This document shows, piece after piece, positions 18,059 through 28,100 of a stretch of DNA of 64,000 nucleotides. Both the position numbers and the translations under genes were made by a program. Origin of the DNA: Streptomyces broussonetiae. GTDB taxonomy: Bacteria; Actinomycetota; Actinomycetes; Streptomycetales; Streptomycetaceae. The stretch's first letter is position 1. Each line of letters opens with the position of its first letter. The notes under the pieces are model-generated. The model had not been told where the DNA came from and ran no database searches. It worked only from the letters and a program-made list of their open reading frames with translations. The DNA is taken from positions 8,060,001 through 8,124,000 of the forward strand of contig NZ_CP047020.1 in the NCBI RefSeq assembly GCF_009796285.1, written 5' to 3'.

Positions 18059-18098
18059 GTAGATCTGTACGCCCTGTACGCCGTGGAGTGATATCTAC
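18059..18098 (+). promoter_or_regulatory. Candidate control region of the flavin hydroxylase/methyltransferase pair
   Basis: Upstream of the pair lie a tandem 9-bp direct repeat of CTGTACGCC (18065-18073 and 18074-18082) and an inverted repeat GTAGAT (18059-18064)/ATCTAC (18093-18098) that encloses it. Local AT content is high. Direct repeats at promoters are typical of SARP-like activators, although 9 bp is not their standard 11-bp period. Confidence 0.4.
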
Positions 18099-18134
18099 GG
18101 ATCCGTTGTTTTTGGGCAATTAAGATCCACTTCC

Positions 18135-19346
18135 GTGACGGAAGGTCAGAATATTCGAGCAGTTGACGGCGCGGCTGACGTGGTCATCCTCGGCGCCGGG
18201 CCGGCCGGGCTGGTGCTCGGCAATCTCCTCCACAGGGGCGGGATCGACTGCGTCATCCTGGAGCGCGCCAGTCGCGCGCACGTCCAGACCCGCGCACGTG
18301 CCGGCTTCCTCGCCGCCAACACCGTACGGATTCTGGAGCGACACGGCCTGGCCGAGGGTCTGCACCGGCGCGGCCGGGCGCACGGTACCTGCGAGTTCCG
18401 CACCGAGGGCGGCGGTTTCCGCCTGGACTACAGCGGCCTCGGGCTGGGTGAGCAGCACACCGTCTATCCGCAGCAGTACCTGGTCACGGACCTGCTGACG
18501 CAGTTCCTGGATGTCGGCGGCCGGATCCACTTCGACACCGAGGCGGTGTCCGTGCTCGGAGCGCACTGCGCCCGGCCCTCCGTCACGGTGCGCGCGCCGG
18601 ACGGACGCTGCGGCCCATGGCGAGCCCGATACGTCGCCGGCTGCGACGGCCGGCACGGCGCCGCGCGACGCTCGCTCCCGCCCGGTGCGGTCCGCCGCCA
18701 CCACCGCGACCACGGCGTGTCCTGGCTCGGCCTGCTCGTCGAAGCACCGCCGAGTCTCGACGCCGTCGGCTACGCGGTGCACGACCGGGGCTTCGCCGGT
18801 CACATGGCGCGCACCCCCGACGTCACGCGCTACTACCTGCAGTGCGAGCGTGACAGCCCGGCCGACACCTGGCCCGAGGACCGGATCTGGGACGAACTCG
18901 AGCTGCGGATGCACGCCGCGGACCACGGCCCGTTGCACCGGGGCCGCATCGTCCAGCGGGCCGTCGTCAGCCTTGAGTCCGACGTACTCGAACCGCTCCG
19001 CCACGGAGCGCTCTTCCTCGCCGGCGACGCCGCGAGTGTGATCAGCCCGTCCGCGGCCAAGGGTGCGAATCTCGCGGTGCTGGAGGCGGAGATCCTCGCC
19101 CGTGCCCTGATCGACGACCTCGGGCACGGCGACGGCCGGGGGCTTGCCCGCTACTCGGCTCAGTGTCTGGCACACATCTGGCGTGCGCAGGACTTCTCGC
19201 AGTGGATGACCCAGCTGCTGCACGGCCCATCCGGCTCGGACGGTGAGTCGTCGTTCCACAACTCCCTGCGGCGTGCCCGCATCGAGTCGCTGCGCACGTC
19301 CCGCAGTCAACAGGACTGGTTCGCCGAGAACTACGTCGGCGTATGA
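18135..19346 (+). CDS. PobA-like FAD-dependent aromatic hydroxylase
   Basis: The protein has 403 residues and a GTG start without a strong SD. The N-terminal FAD-binding motif is ILGAGPAGLVLGNLL; the RARAGFLAANTVRILE segment and the central VYPQQYLVTDLL region align with p-hydroxybenzoate hydroxylase, as does the whole-chain length (PobA is about 394). The second FAD motif reads GDAASVISPSAAKGANLA; PobA has a histidine where this protein has the serine after GDAA. It should insert oxygen next to a phenolic OH using NAD(P)H and O2. Coupling to an O-methyltransferase and absence of other aromatic catabolic genes point to tailoring of a secondary metabolite rather than ring degradation. Confidence 0.85.
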   Translation: MTEGQNIRAVDGAADVVILGAGPAGLVLGNLLHRGGIDCVILERASRAHVQTRARAGFLAANTVRILERHGLAEGLHRRGRAHGTCEFRTEGGGFRLDYSGLGLGEQHTVYPQQYLVTDLLTQFLDVGGRIHFDTEAVSVLGAHCARPSVTVRAPDGRCGPWRARYVAGCDGRHGAARRSLPPGAVRRHHRDHGVSWLGLLVEAPPSLDAVGYAVHDRGFAGHMARTPDVTRYYLQCERDSPADTWPEDRIWDELELRMHAADHGPLHRGRIVQRAVVSLESDVLEPLRHGALFLAGDAASVISPSAAKGANLAVLEAEILARALIDDLGHGDGRGLARYSAQCLAHIWRAQDFSQWMTQLLHGPSGSDGESSFHNSLRRARIESLRTSRSQQDWFAENYVGV

Positions 19347-21106
19347 GCGCGGTTCCGCCCGAGCACCGAAACGAGGATGCCTTCGCGATGATGACGACCT
19401 TGCCCACCGACGTGGCGCGCCTGCGCGCGGCAGTCGAATTCGTCAGGGAACAGGACACCCCCACCCTGCTCTCGCTCCTGCTGCCCGGCCTGGACGGCCC
19501 TGAACTGCGCATGCTGGTGGACCGTTGCCGCTTCGCACACGCCGCGCTGCTCGTCTTCCCGCCGCATCCGCAGGCGCTGCGCGCCACACTGGCGGAGTGC
19601 GGGCTGGCCTCGGACGCCCCGGCACAGCCGAGTGTCGTCGTCCGTGACCGCCTGGCCCTGCGTCACGGACGCGTGGCCACGCAGCTCGACGTGGAGATCC
19701 TGCGCCCCACGGTGGTGGGTCTGGACGGGGCACGGCGCATGGTCGAGGTGTTCGCACTTGCCGTGCCGGAGGGCTCGGACCTGACCCGGCTCGCCGAGCA
19801 CGAGCGCACCTGGCAGCACGAGGCGCACCTCGCCTTCGAGGTCGAGGGCCCGGACCCGCTGGAGCTGCGCGGCCTGTGCGCGGCCTTCGGACGCTACGGG
19901 GCGGTCCCCGACGGCGGGGGCTACACCCCGCACGAGGACGGCACGGTGTTCTACTTCGCCGCACCCGCCGAATCGAAGGCCGGGTATCAGCGGGTGGAGC
20001 TGTACGTACCCGGAGACCACCGGGACGTGCTCGCCGCCCACCTGGACGAGCACCGCGCGCGACAACCTGCCGAATCGCTCCTGCGCCTGCTGACCGGAGC
20101 ATGGACGACACAGGCCCTGGCGGCGTTCGCGCAACTGCGCCTGCCCGAGGCCATGGAGGTGACGACGGGGATCGGTGTCGAGGTCCTGGCACGGACGGTC
20201 GGTGCCGAGCCGGAGAACCTGGCGAGGCTGCTGCGATACCTCGCGATGCTCGACGTGGTGGCGAGGGACCGGACCGGCTACCGGCTCACCGAACTCGGCG
20301 CGCTGCTGCGCGCCGACTCGACGGGTTCGATGCGACCGCTCGCCCTGATGTACGGAGGCCCGTTCTACCGGTCCTTCGCCGGCCTGGCACACACCGTGCG
20401 CACGGGAGACGTCGCCTTCGACCACCTCTTCGGCGAGAACCACTTCGACTACTTCGCACGCCACCCCGAACTCGCCGAACTCTTCGACCGGTCCATGGCC
20501 GCAAGCTCGCACATGTTCGAGCCACTGCCCGCGCATCCGGTCATCAAGGCCGCGGGCCAGGCACCCGTACCCAGGACCGTCGTCGACATCGCGGGCGGGA
20601 ACGGGGAGCTGCTCGGCCGCATTCTCGCCGCGCATCGGCGTCTGCGCGGCATTCTGCTGGAACGCCCGCACGTCATCGAGGGCGCCCGCCGCTCCCTCGA
20701 CGCCGGCGGACACGGCGACCGGTGCGCCTACCGTGCGGGCGACTTCGCGGACGTGCCGGCGGGTGGGGACGTCTACATCCTGTCGCGTGTGCTGCACGAC
20801 TGGGACGACGACCGCTGCCGCGAGATCCTGCACCACTGCTCCCGCGCGATGCCCGCCCACGCCGATCTGCTCATCGTCGAACGCGTACTGCCCACCGACG
20901 GCTCGACCTCGCTGGCCACCGCGTGGGACCTCCACATGATGTGCAACGTCGGCGGCCGCGAACGGCGCGCCGACCACTACGCCCGACTGCTGGACGCAGC
21001 GGGACTCACACTCGTGGACTGCTCGCCGCTGCCCCTCGACGGCAGCGTGCTGCACGCCCGAAAGGCCTCTGCGTTCCAGCCTGCCGTGCCTGTGCGCCTC
21101 GCCTGA
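19343..21106 (+). CDS. Two-part protein: unrecognised N-terminal domain fused to a class I O-methyltransferase
   Basis: The protein has 587 residues; its ATG overlaps the previous stop (ATGA), so the two are translated together. Residues about 235-575 are a plant/antibiotic-type SAM O-methyltransferase: a dimerisation helix region, the SAM motif VVDIAGGNGELLGRIL, a catalytic-base-type LHDWDDDRC and a C-terminal LPLDGSVLHARKA. The first 230 residues are not found in ordinary members (about 340 residues) and I do not recognise them. They contain HEAHLAFEV and a GYTPHEDGTVFYF segment and look like an alpha/beta domain that could bind a substrate or metal. TcmN-like fusions of a cyclase with an O-methyltransferase are a precedent, but no similarity to that cyclase is visible. 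Confidence 0.82.
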   Translation: MSAVPPEHRNEDAFAMMTTLPTDVARLRAAVEFVREQDTPTLLSLLLPGLDGPELRMLVDRCRFAHAALLVFPPHPQALRATLAECGLASDAPAQPSVVVRDRLALRHGRVATQLDVEILRPTVVGLDGARRMVEVFALAVPEGSDLTRLAEHERTWQHEAHLAFEVEGPDPLELRGLCAAFGRYGAVPDGGGYTPHEDGTVFYFAAPAESKAGYQRVELYVPGDHRDVLAAHLDEHRARQPAESLLRLLTGAWTTQALAAFAQLRLPEAMEVTTGIGVEVLARTVGAEPENLARLLRYLAMLDVVARDRTGYRLTELGALLRADSTGSMRPLALMYGGPFYRSFAGLAHTVRTGDVAFDHLFGENHFDYFARHPELAELFDRSMAASSHMFEPLPAHPVIKAAGQAPVPRTVVDIAGGNGELLGRILAAHRRLRGILLERPHVIEGARRSLDAGGHGDRCAYRAGDFADVPAGGDVYILSRVLHDWDDDRCREILHHCSRAMPAHADLLIVERVLPTDGSTSLATAWDLHMMCNVGGRERRADHYARLLDAAGLTLVDCSPLPLDGSVLHARKASAFQPAVPVRLA

Positions 21107-21178
21107 TCACGCCTGGTGGCGCGTACTTCGGCGGCAGGTCCCAGGAGCGGACGGCAACGGCCCGCGCTGTCACATTCA

Positions 21179-21230
21179 TTGACGAGTGCATGGCTGCTCT
21201 GTAGCTTCCTTTCAGTTCAAGTTGCGACTT
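21179..21230 (+). promoter_or_regulatory. Promoter and possible operator of the first GH87-like gene
   Basis: TTGACG (21179-21184) and TAGCTT (21202-21207) are 17 bases apart, a near-consensus housekeeping promoter. Just downstream, AAGTTGCGACTT (21219-21230) has inverted arms AAGT/ACTT, in a position where a repressor would block initiation. The leader to the ATG is about 140 bases. Confidence 0.6.
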
Positions 21231-21353
21231 TTGCATCGAATCATTGGCAATCTCACTAGATCGACACTGAGATTTTCCGCGCCGTCGCCAACGCACCGAG
21301 TTCGTCAGCCCTCGCATCCGTATCCCCACCCCTTCAAGGAGCCGAGGACGAGG

Positions 21354-24300
21354 ATGAGAACCACCGGAAGATCCTCCGCGCTGCCCGCTTCGGGCCGGCA
21401 GCGAACCGCCGTCGTCGCAGTGCTCAGCATGCTGGCAGCGCTGCTGGCAGTGCTGCAGGCCGTACCCGCCCACGCCGCCGGGACCGATCTGGCGGCGGGC
21501 AGGACCATGAGCGCCAGCAGCTACACCCAGACCTACACGCCGTCCAACGCCAACGACGGTGACCAGTCGACCTACTGGGAGAGCGCCAACAACGCCTTCC
21601 CGCAGTGGCTGCAGGTCGACCTGGGCGCGACCACCAGCGTCAACCAGCTCGTGCTGCAGGTGCCGGTCGCCAACTGGCCCGCCCGCACCCAGACGTTGTC
21701 GGTCCAGGGCAGCACCGACGGCAGCAACTTCACCACCATCGTGGCGTCGGCCCCGTACACGTTCGACCCGGGAACCAACAGCACGGTTACCATCAACTTC
21801 GCGGCGACCGGCACCCGTTACCTGCGGGCGCTGGTCACGGCCAACACCGGATGGCCGGCGGCCCAGGTCTCCGGGTTCCAGGTGTACGGGCCGAGCACCA
21901 CCGACACCACACCTCCCACCGCGCCCGGCACCCTGTCCTACACCCAGCCGCAGGCCGGCCGGATCGCCCTGTCGTGGGGAGCGTCGACCGACAACGTCGG
22001 CGTCACCGCCTACGACGTCTACCGCAACGGCGCGTTGGCCGGCACCGTCGGCGGCACCACCTTGACCTGGACCGACAACCAGCCGGGCACGGCGACGGTG
22101 TCGTACTACGTAAAGGCACGCGACGCCGCCGGCAACGTCTCGCCCGCCGGCAACACCGTCACCCGCGACGGCACCGGCGGCACCGGCACCAACCTGGCGC
22201 TGCACAAGCCGATCACCGGTACCCCGTACACGTACATCTACGCCCCGGCGAACGCGAACGACGGCGACCCCACCACGTACTTCGAGGGCTCCTCGTACCC
22301 GAGCCGGCTCACCGTACAGCTCGGCGCGAACGCCGACGTCACCTCCGTCGTGGTGAAGCTGAACCCGGCCTCGGCCTGGTCCACCCGCACCCAGACCATC
22401 CAGGTGCTCGGCCGTGAGCAGAGCGCGACGGACTTCACCGGCATCTCGGCCGCGCAGACGTACACCTTCGACCCCAGCACCGGCAACACCGTCACCATTC
22501 CGGTCAGCGCCAGGGTCGCGGACGTCGAACTCAGCATCACCAGCAACAGCGGAGCCCCCGGCGGCCAGGTCGGCGAACTCCAGGTGATCGGCACGCCGGC
22601 CCCGAACCCCGACCTGACGGTCTCCGCGTCCTCGTGGTCCCCGTCCGCCCCGGTGGAGACCGACTCGGTCACCGCGTCCGCCACGGTCGCCAACGTGGGC
22701 ACCGCGGCGGCTCCGGCCTCCGACGTCAACTTCTACCTGGGCAGCACCAAGGTCGGCACCGCCCCCGTCGGCGCGCTGGCGGCCGGCGCCTCCACCAAGG
22801 TGTCCGCGGCGATAGGCACGCAGACGGCCGGTACGTACCAGCTGACCGCCAAGGTGGACGAGGCGAAGAGCTTCATCGAGCTGGGCTACGACAACAACGC
22901 CTTCACCAACCCGGACAACCTTGTCGTCGCGCCGGTACAGAGTTCGGACCTGGTCGCAACCGTGGACTGGACCCCGAACAACCCCTCGGCGGGCAACAAC
23001 GTCACGTTCTCGGTGACGCTGAAGAACCAGGGCACGCTCGCCTCGGGCAGCGGTTCCCACGGCGTCACGCTCACCCTGCTCGACAGCACCGGCAAGACGC
23101 TCACCACCCTGACCGGCTCCTACACCGGCACGATAGCCGCCGGCGCCAGTGCTCCCCCCGTGAACCTGGGCAGCTGGACCGCCGTCAACGGCAAGTACAC
23201 GGTGCACACCGTGATCGCCGTCGACACCAACGAACTGTCGGTCAAGCAGGCCAACAACACCAGTGACCTCTCGCTCTTCGTCGGCCGCGGCGCCAACATG
23301 CCCTACGACGTCTACCAGGGTGAGGACGGCCAGATCGGCGGCGGCGCCGCCGTGGTCGGCCCCAACCGCACCATCGGTGACCTGGCCGGTGAGGCGTCCG
23401 GGCGCAAGGCCGTCACCCTGAACAGCACCGGCGCCTACGTCCAGTGGACCACCCGGGCCGGCACCAACACCCTGGTGACCCGCTTCTCCATCCCCGACGC
23501 CCCCGGCGGCGGTGGTGACACCGCCACCCTGGACGTCTATGTCGACGGCACCTTCCTGCAGACCATCACGCTGAACTCCAAGTACGCGTGGCTGTACGGC
23601 GCGGAGACCGGCCCGGGCAACGATCCCAGCGCCGGATCGCCGCGTCACATCTACGACGAGACGCACGTGCTGCTCGACCGGACCGTGCCCCAGGGCAGCG
23701 TCATCAAGCTGCAGAAGGACTCGTCCAACACCTCGCAGTACGCGATCGACTACATCAACACCGAGCAGGTCGCCCCGGTGGCCAACCCGGACCCGAACGC
23801 CTACCTCACGCCGGCCGGCTTCGGCCAGCAGGACGTGCAGAAGGCGCTCGACACCGTCCGGCAGGACACCACGGGCAAGCTCGTCGGCGTCTACCTGCCC
23901 GCCGGGCAGTACCAGACCACCGGAAAGTTCAACGTCTACGGCAAGGCCGTCAAGGTGGTGGGCGCAGGCCCCTGGTACACCCAGTTCAACTCCCCGGCCA
24001 CGTCGGAGAACTCGGACGTCGGCTGGTCGGTGCAGAGCAGCGCCAACGGTTCCACTTTCCAGGGCTTCGGCTGGTTCGGCAACTACACCTCCCGCATCGA
24101 CGGGCCCGGCAAGGTCTTCGACCTGACCGACGTCTCCAACATCACCGTCGACGACGTCTGGATCGAGCACCAGGTGTGCGCCATCTGGGGCACCCACGTG
24201 AACGGTCTGAGGGCCACGAACATGCGGATCCGTGACACCTTCGCCGACGGCATCAACCTCACCAACGGCAGTCAGGACAACCTGGTGAGCAACGACGAGG

Positions 24301-24965
24301 CCCGGTCGACCGGCGACGACAGTTTCGCACTGTTCGCGGCCCAGGAGCACAACTCCTCGGACCTGACCGGCAACACCTTCCAGAACCTGACCGCGCTCAC
24401 CCCGTGGCGGGCGGCCGGAGTCGCCGTCTACGGCGGTGAGAACAACACCCTGCAGAACCTGTACGTGGCCGACACGCTGACCTACTCGGGCATCACCATC
24501 AGCTCGCTGAACTTCGGCTATGCCTTCCAGGGATTCGGCACCGAGCCGACCACCGTCCAGAACGTCTCGCTGGTGCGCGACGGTGGGCACTTCTGGGGCG
24601 GCCAGGTGTTCCCCGCGATCTGGCTGTTCTCCGCGACGCAGCCGTTCCAGGGGATCCGGGTGAACGACACCGACATCGTCGACCCGACGTACGCCGGCAT
24701 CATGTTCCAGACCGACTACGTGGGCGGCACGGCGCAGAACCCCGTCAAGGACACCGTCTTCACCAACACGTCCATCACCGGGGCACAGCAGAGCGGAGAC
24801 GCCTACGACGCCAAGTCCGGCTATGGCATCTGGGCCAACCCGCTGCCCGAGTCGGGACAGGGCCCGGCCGTGGGCTCGGCGACGTTCAACCACCTGACCG
24901 AGACCGACAACCACGTCGACGTGTACAACCCGACCACGACGTTCACCATCAACGTCAATCCCTGA
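21354..24965 (+). CDS. Secreted GH87-like alpha-1,3-glucanase (mycodextranase type), modules N-terminal
   Basis: The protein has 1203 residues. The ATG at 21354 follows a purine-rich GAGGACGAGG and gives a clean signal peptide (about 1-42). Modules in order: discoidin/F5-8C (44-180), fibronectin III (185-275), second discoidin (280-415), two CARDB-like sandwiches (420-520, 525-640), a CBM6/35-like domain (645-810) and a right-handed parallel beta-helix (815-1203). The helix has D965 in FADGINL and the pair D988-D989 in TGDDSF, the one-plus-two aspartate arrangement used by GH87 enzymes. The same triad spacing recurs in the neighbouring enzyme. Family assignment is from motif and layout. GH28 or GH55-related helices are alternatives, but the DGIN...GDD pattern and locus content favour alpha-glucan. 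Confidence 0.82.
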   Translation: MRTTGRSSALPASGRQRTAVVAVLSMLAALLAVLQAVPAHAAGTDLAAGRTMSASSYTQTYTPSNANDGDQSTYWESANNAFPQWLQVDLGATTSVNQLVLQVPVANWPARTQTLSVQGSTDGSNFTTIVASAPYTFDPGTNSTVTINFAATGTRYLRALVTANTGWPAAQVSGFQVYGPSTTDTTPPTAPGTLSYTQPQAGRIALSWGASTDNVGVTAYDVYRNGALAGTVGGTTLTWTDNQPGTATVSYYVKARDAAGNVSPAGNTVTRDGTGGTGTNLALHKPITGTPYTYIYAPANANDGDPTTYFEGSSYPSRLTVQLGANADVTSVVVKLNPASAWSTRTQTIQVLGREQSATDFTGISAAQTYTFDPSTGNTVTIPVSARVADVELSITSNSGAPGGQVGELQVIGTPAPNPDLTVSASSWSPSAPVETDSVTASATVANVGTAAAPASDVNFYLGSTKVGTAPVGALAAGASTKVSAAIGTQTAGTYQLTAKVDEAKSFIELGYDNNAFTNPDNLVVAPVQSSDLVATVDWTPNNPSAGNNVTFSVTLKNQGTLASGSGSHGVTLTLLDSTGKTLTTLTGSYTGTIAAGASAPPVNLGSWTAVNGKYTVHTVIAVDTNELSVKQANNTSDLSLFVGRGANMPYDVYQGEDGQIGGGAAVVGPNRTIGDLAGEASGRKAVTLNSTGAYVQWTTRAGTNTLVTRFSIPDAPGGGGDTATLDVYVDGTFLQTITLNSKYAWLYGAETGPGNDPSAGSPRHIYDETHVLLDRTVPQGSVIKLQKDSSNTSQYAIDYINTEQVAPVANPDPNAYLTPAGFGQQDVQKALDTVRQDTTGKLVGVYLPAGQYQTTGKFNVYGKAVKVVGAGPWYTQFNSPATSENSDVGWSVQSSANGSTFQGFGWFGNYTSRIDGPGKVFDLTDVSNITVDDVWIEHQVCAIWGTHVNGLRATNMRIRDTFADGINLTNGSQDNLVSNDEARSTGDDSFALFAAQEHNSSDLTGNTFQNLTALTPWRAAGVAVYGGENNTLQNLYVADTLTYSGITISSLNFGYAFQGFGTEPTTVQNVSLVRDGGHFWGGQVFPAIWLFSATQPFQGIRVNDTDIVDPTYAGIMFQTDYVGGTAQNPVKDTVFTNTSITGAQQSGDAYDAKSGYGIWANPLPESGQGPAVGSATFNHLTETDNHVDVYNPTTTFTINVNP

Positions 24966-24977
24966 CGGTGCAGGATC

Positions 24978-25017
24978 CCCGGGGGCCGGCCCACAACCGC
25001 GTGGGCCGGCCCCCGGG
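24978..25017. terminator. Strong terminator between convergent GH87-like genes
   Basis: A perfect 17-bp stem (24978-24994 with 25001-25017) with a 6-base loop lies in the 141-base gap between the two convergent genes and can serve both. Confidence 0.85.
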
Positions 25018-25106
25018 CCGTCATGCTCTCCACGGTCGGGCGCCGATTCCTCCAACGGTGCCGCCGAGCGCACGAGCACTCGGCGGCACCGCGGGTTCGG
25101 GTCGGA

Positions 25107-28100
25107 TCAGGTGTTCCAGACCTGGAAATCGGAGATCTGCCCCGCCGGCCAACCGGAGTTCGCCGTGATGTTCACCCGGAAGTACCGCAGGGTGGTCGCG
25201 GGGAAATCGATGGTGACCGTGTTGTTCGTAGCGGGGTCGAAGGTGTAGCTCGCCGACGCCTTGACGGTGGTGAAGGCGGTGCCGTCGGTGCTGCCCAGCA
25301 GCGACAGCGTCTGGTCGCGGGAGCCCCAGCCCGCGGGCAGCTTGAGGACCACTCGGGACGCGCTCTGCTGCGAGCCGAGGTCCACCTGCACCCACTGCGG
25401 CAGGGCGTTGTCGGCGCTCTCCCAGTAGGTGGACTGGTTGCCGTCGGTGACGTTCGACGAGGCGTACGTCTGGGTGTGGCTGGACTCGCCGGTGGCCTTG
25501 CCGGCCGCGAGATCGGTGCTGACCGTGCCGGATCCGCCGCCGCCGGGGAACACCTCGAAGTCCGACAACTGAGCCGCGTTCCACCCGGTGTTCGCGGTGA
25601 TGTTCGCCCGCACGTAGCGCGCCGTGGTGGCGTTGAAGGTGATGGTCACGGTGTTGTTGTTGGTGTTCGGATCGAAGGTGTGGCCGGCGGGCCCCACGAT
25701 GGTCGAGAACGTCGAGCCGTCCGTGGACCCCAGCAGTGACAGGGTCTGGGTGCGGGCCCCCCATGCCGTCGACGGCGGCAGCCTGAGCACGACCTTGCCC
25801 ACGCTGTAGCTCTGGCCGAGGTCGACCTGGGCCCACTGCGGGAACGAGCCGTTGGTGCCCTCCCAGTAGCTGGAGGCGTCGGAGTCGGTGAGGTTCGAGG
25901 CGACGTACGGGCTGTTGCTCGAACTCGTCGACGCCGGCCGGCCGGCCGCCACGTCGGTGCTGCTGTCGATGCCGCTGCCGGCGAGGGCCACCGTGAGCGG
26001 GTTGTTGTTCGCGTTGCCCGACACGGTGAGGGTGCCGGTGCGGGATCCGGGGGCGGTGGGCTTGAAGGTGACGCTCACCGTGCAGGACGCGCCGACGGCG
26101 ATGGTGGAGCAGTTGTTCGTCTGGCTGAAGTCACCGCTCGCCGCGACGCCGGACACGCTCGCCGTGGTGGTGCCGGTGTTGGTCACCGTCACCGTCCTGA
26201 CGCCGGCGGAGGAGCCGACCACGGTGCCGGGGAAGGACAGGTCCGCCGGGTCGGCGCTCAGCACGGGGCCGGCGGCGGTGCCGGTGCCGGAGAGGCCGAC
26301 GGTGTTGGTGGTGCCGCCCGTGTCGACGGTCAGCGTCCCGGTGCGAGTGCCGGTCGCCGTCGGCCTGAAGGTGACGCTGACGGTGCACGAGCCGTTCGCC
26401 GCGACGGAGCTGCCGCAGTTGTTGGTCTGGGCGAAGTCGCCGCTGGTGGAGATGGAGGAGACGGAGGCGGAGGAACCGGTCGGGTTGGAGACCGTCACGG
26501 TCTGCGCCGCGCTGGTCGTCCCGTCGGCCTGCGAGCCGAAACTCAGCGCGCTGGGGGAGGCGGTGACCGTGGTGGCCGGATAGGGCGGGTAGACCGGGGT
26601 GGGCCACCCGCCGCAGTACGCGGTGCCGCCGATGCCCGAGTTGCCGCCGCCGTCGGTGACGCTGAAGTTGCCGCCCTCGCAGCTGTAGACGGGGGCGGGC
26701 CCGCCCACACCGGTCGCGGTGACGTTGGTGAAGCTCGCCGAGCCGCCGGTCTGCTCCTGAAGGGCGAAGGTGCCCGTCCCGGCGATGGTCACGTTGTTGA
26801 GGTGGACACCGCTGACAGTGCCCTCGACCCACTGGACAGCCTCGTAGGGGCTCTGCTGGATCAGCGCGTTGGTCACATTGACCGGGCCGTTGATGGCCCC
26901 CTGGCTGCCGTCGAACCACAGCGAGCCGACCCCGAACTGCCAGTTGGGGTCGAGGCTTCCGTTGCGGATCAGCGTGTTGTCGGAGATGGTCGTGGTGCCG
27001 ACCGGGGTGGAGCTGAAGCGCTGTCCGACGTGGATGCCGCCACCCTGGGTGATGCCGGTGTCCTGCACCAGGTTGCCGCTCACGGTGTTGTCGTGCCCGC
27101 CGTAGATCGCGATGCCGTTGGCGAGCATCTGCAGCTGCACCGTGTTGTCCGAGACGGTGTCGCCCGCGTCCGCGCCGATGCCGGCGTCGGCCCAGGTCGC
27201 GATGCCGTCGTCGCCCGTGTTGCGGATGTCGCTGCCGGTGACCTTGGAGTTGGTCACACCGCCGTGGAAGTTGATGCCGTCGGCGGTGGTGTCACGGATC
27301 CGCATCCCGCTGAAGGTCAGGCCGTCCATCGGCCCGTCCATCCAGGCGCCGACCTTCTCGTGCTCGATCCACACGTTGGACACGGTGGAGTTGCTCATCG
27401 CGCCGCCGATGCCGTTCACCTGCGCGCTGTCGTTGCGGTCCTGGACGTCGCCGGAGATCGCGAAGTTCTCCAGGTGCACGCCGGTGCTCGGCGACGGTGC
27501 CGAGTTGCCGTAGAAGCCCGGCGCCGACCCGGTCACCGTCGAGTACCACATGCCGGCACCGGCGATCGTCACGTTGTTCACCGCGATGTGGCCCGGGATC
27601 CTGTATGTGCCCGGCGGCATCCACACGGTGCCACCGGCACCCGCGGCGCTGATCGCCGAGTTGAAGGCGCTGGTCGAGTCGTTGACACCGGTCGCGTCCG
27701 CGCCCTTGCCGGTCACCGATACCGAGCCGGCCGGCTGCGTCAGCGCGGCACCGACCTGCTCGAAGTCGGCGAAGTCGATGGTGTAGGACGATGCGGTGTC
27801 CTCGGGGTCCACCTGGAGCGTGAAGGTGGTCCCGGCCGGATATGTCTGCGTGAAGAGGCGATGGGCCTCGTCGAAGAAGTGGTGCGGGTTGCTGCCCGGG
27901 GTGTTGGTGAAGGGGTAGCTGCCGTAGAACCAGCTGTATGCGTTGGTCAGGGTGAAGTCGCTCTGCTTGGTGCCGTTGATGTACAGGGACAACGGCGCGT
28001 TGTAGACCGACCCGTTCGAGCTGTCCGGGATGCTGTACCGGAAGTTGATCGAGTTCGTCGCCACCGGGGTGGTGAAGGTGACGTACTTGCCCGCCCCCTG

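Noticed and set aside
21006..25079. A 1357-residue minus-strand frame opposite the first GH87-like gene.
   Set aside because: Antisense shadow rich in Gly, Val, Asp and Arg with no domain; the sense strand has a signal peptide and known modules.
26000..26570. Two similar segments in the second GH87-like gene as a possible DNA repeat element.
   Set aside because: They are duplicated ASH-like protein domains within the reading frame.
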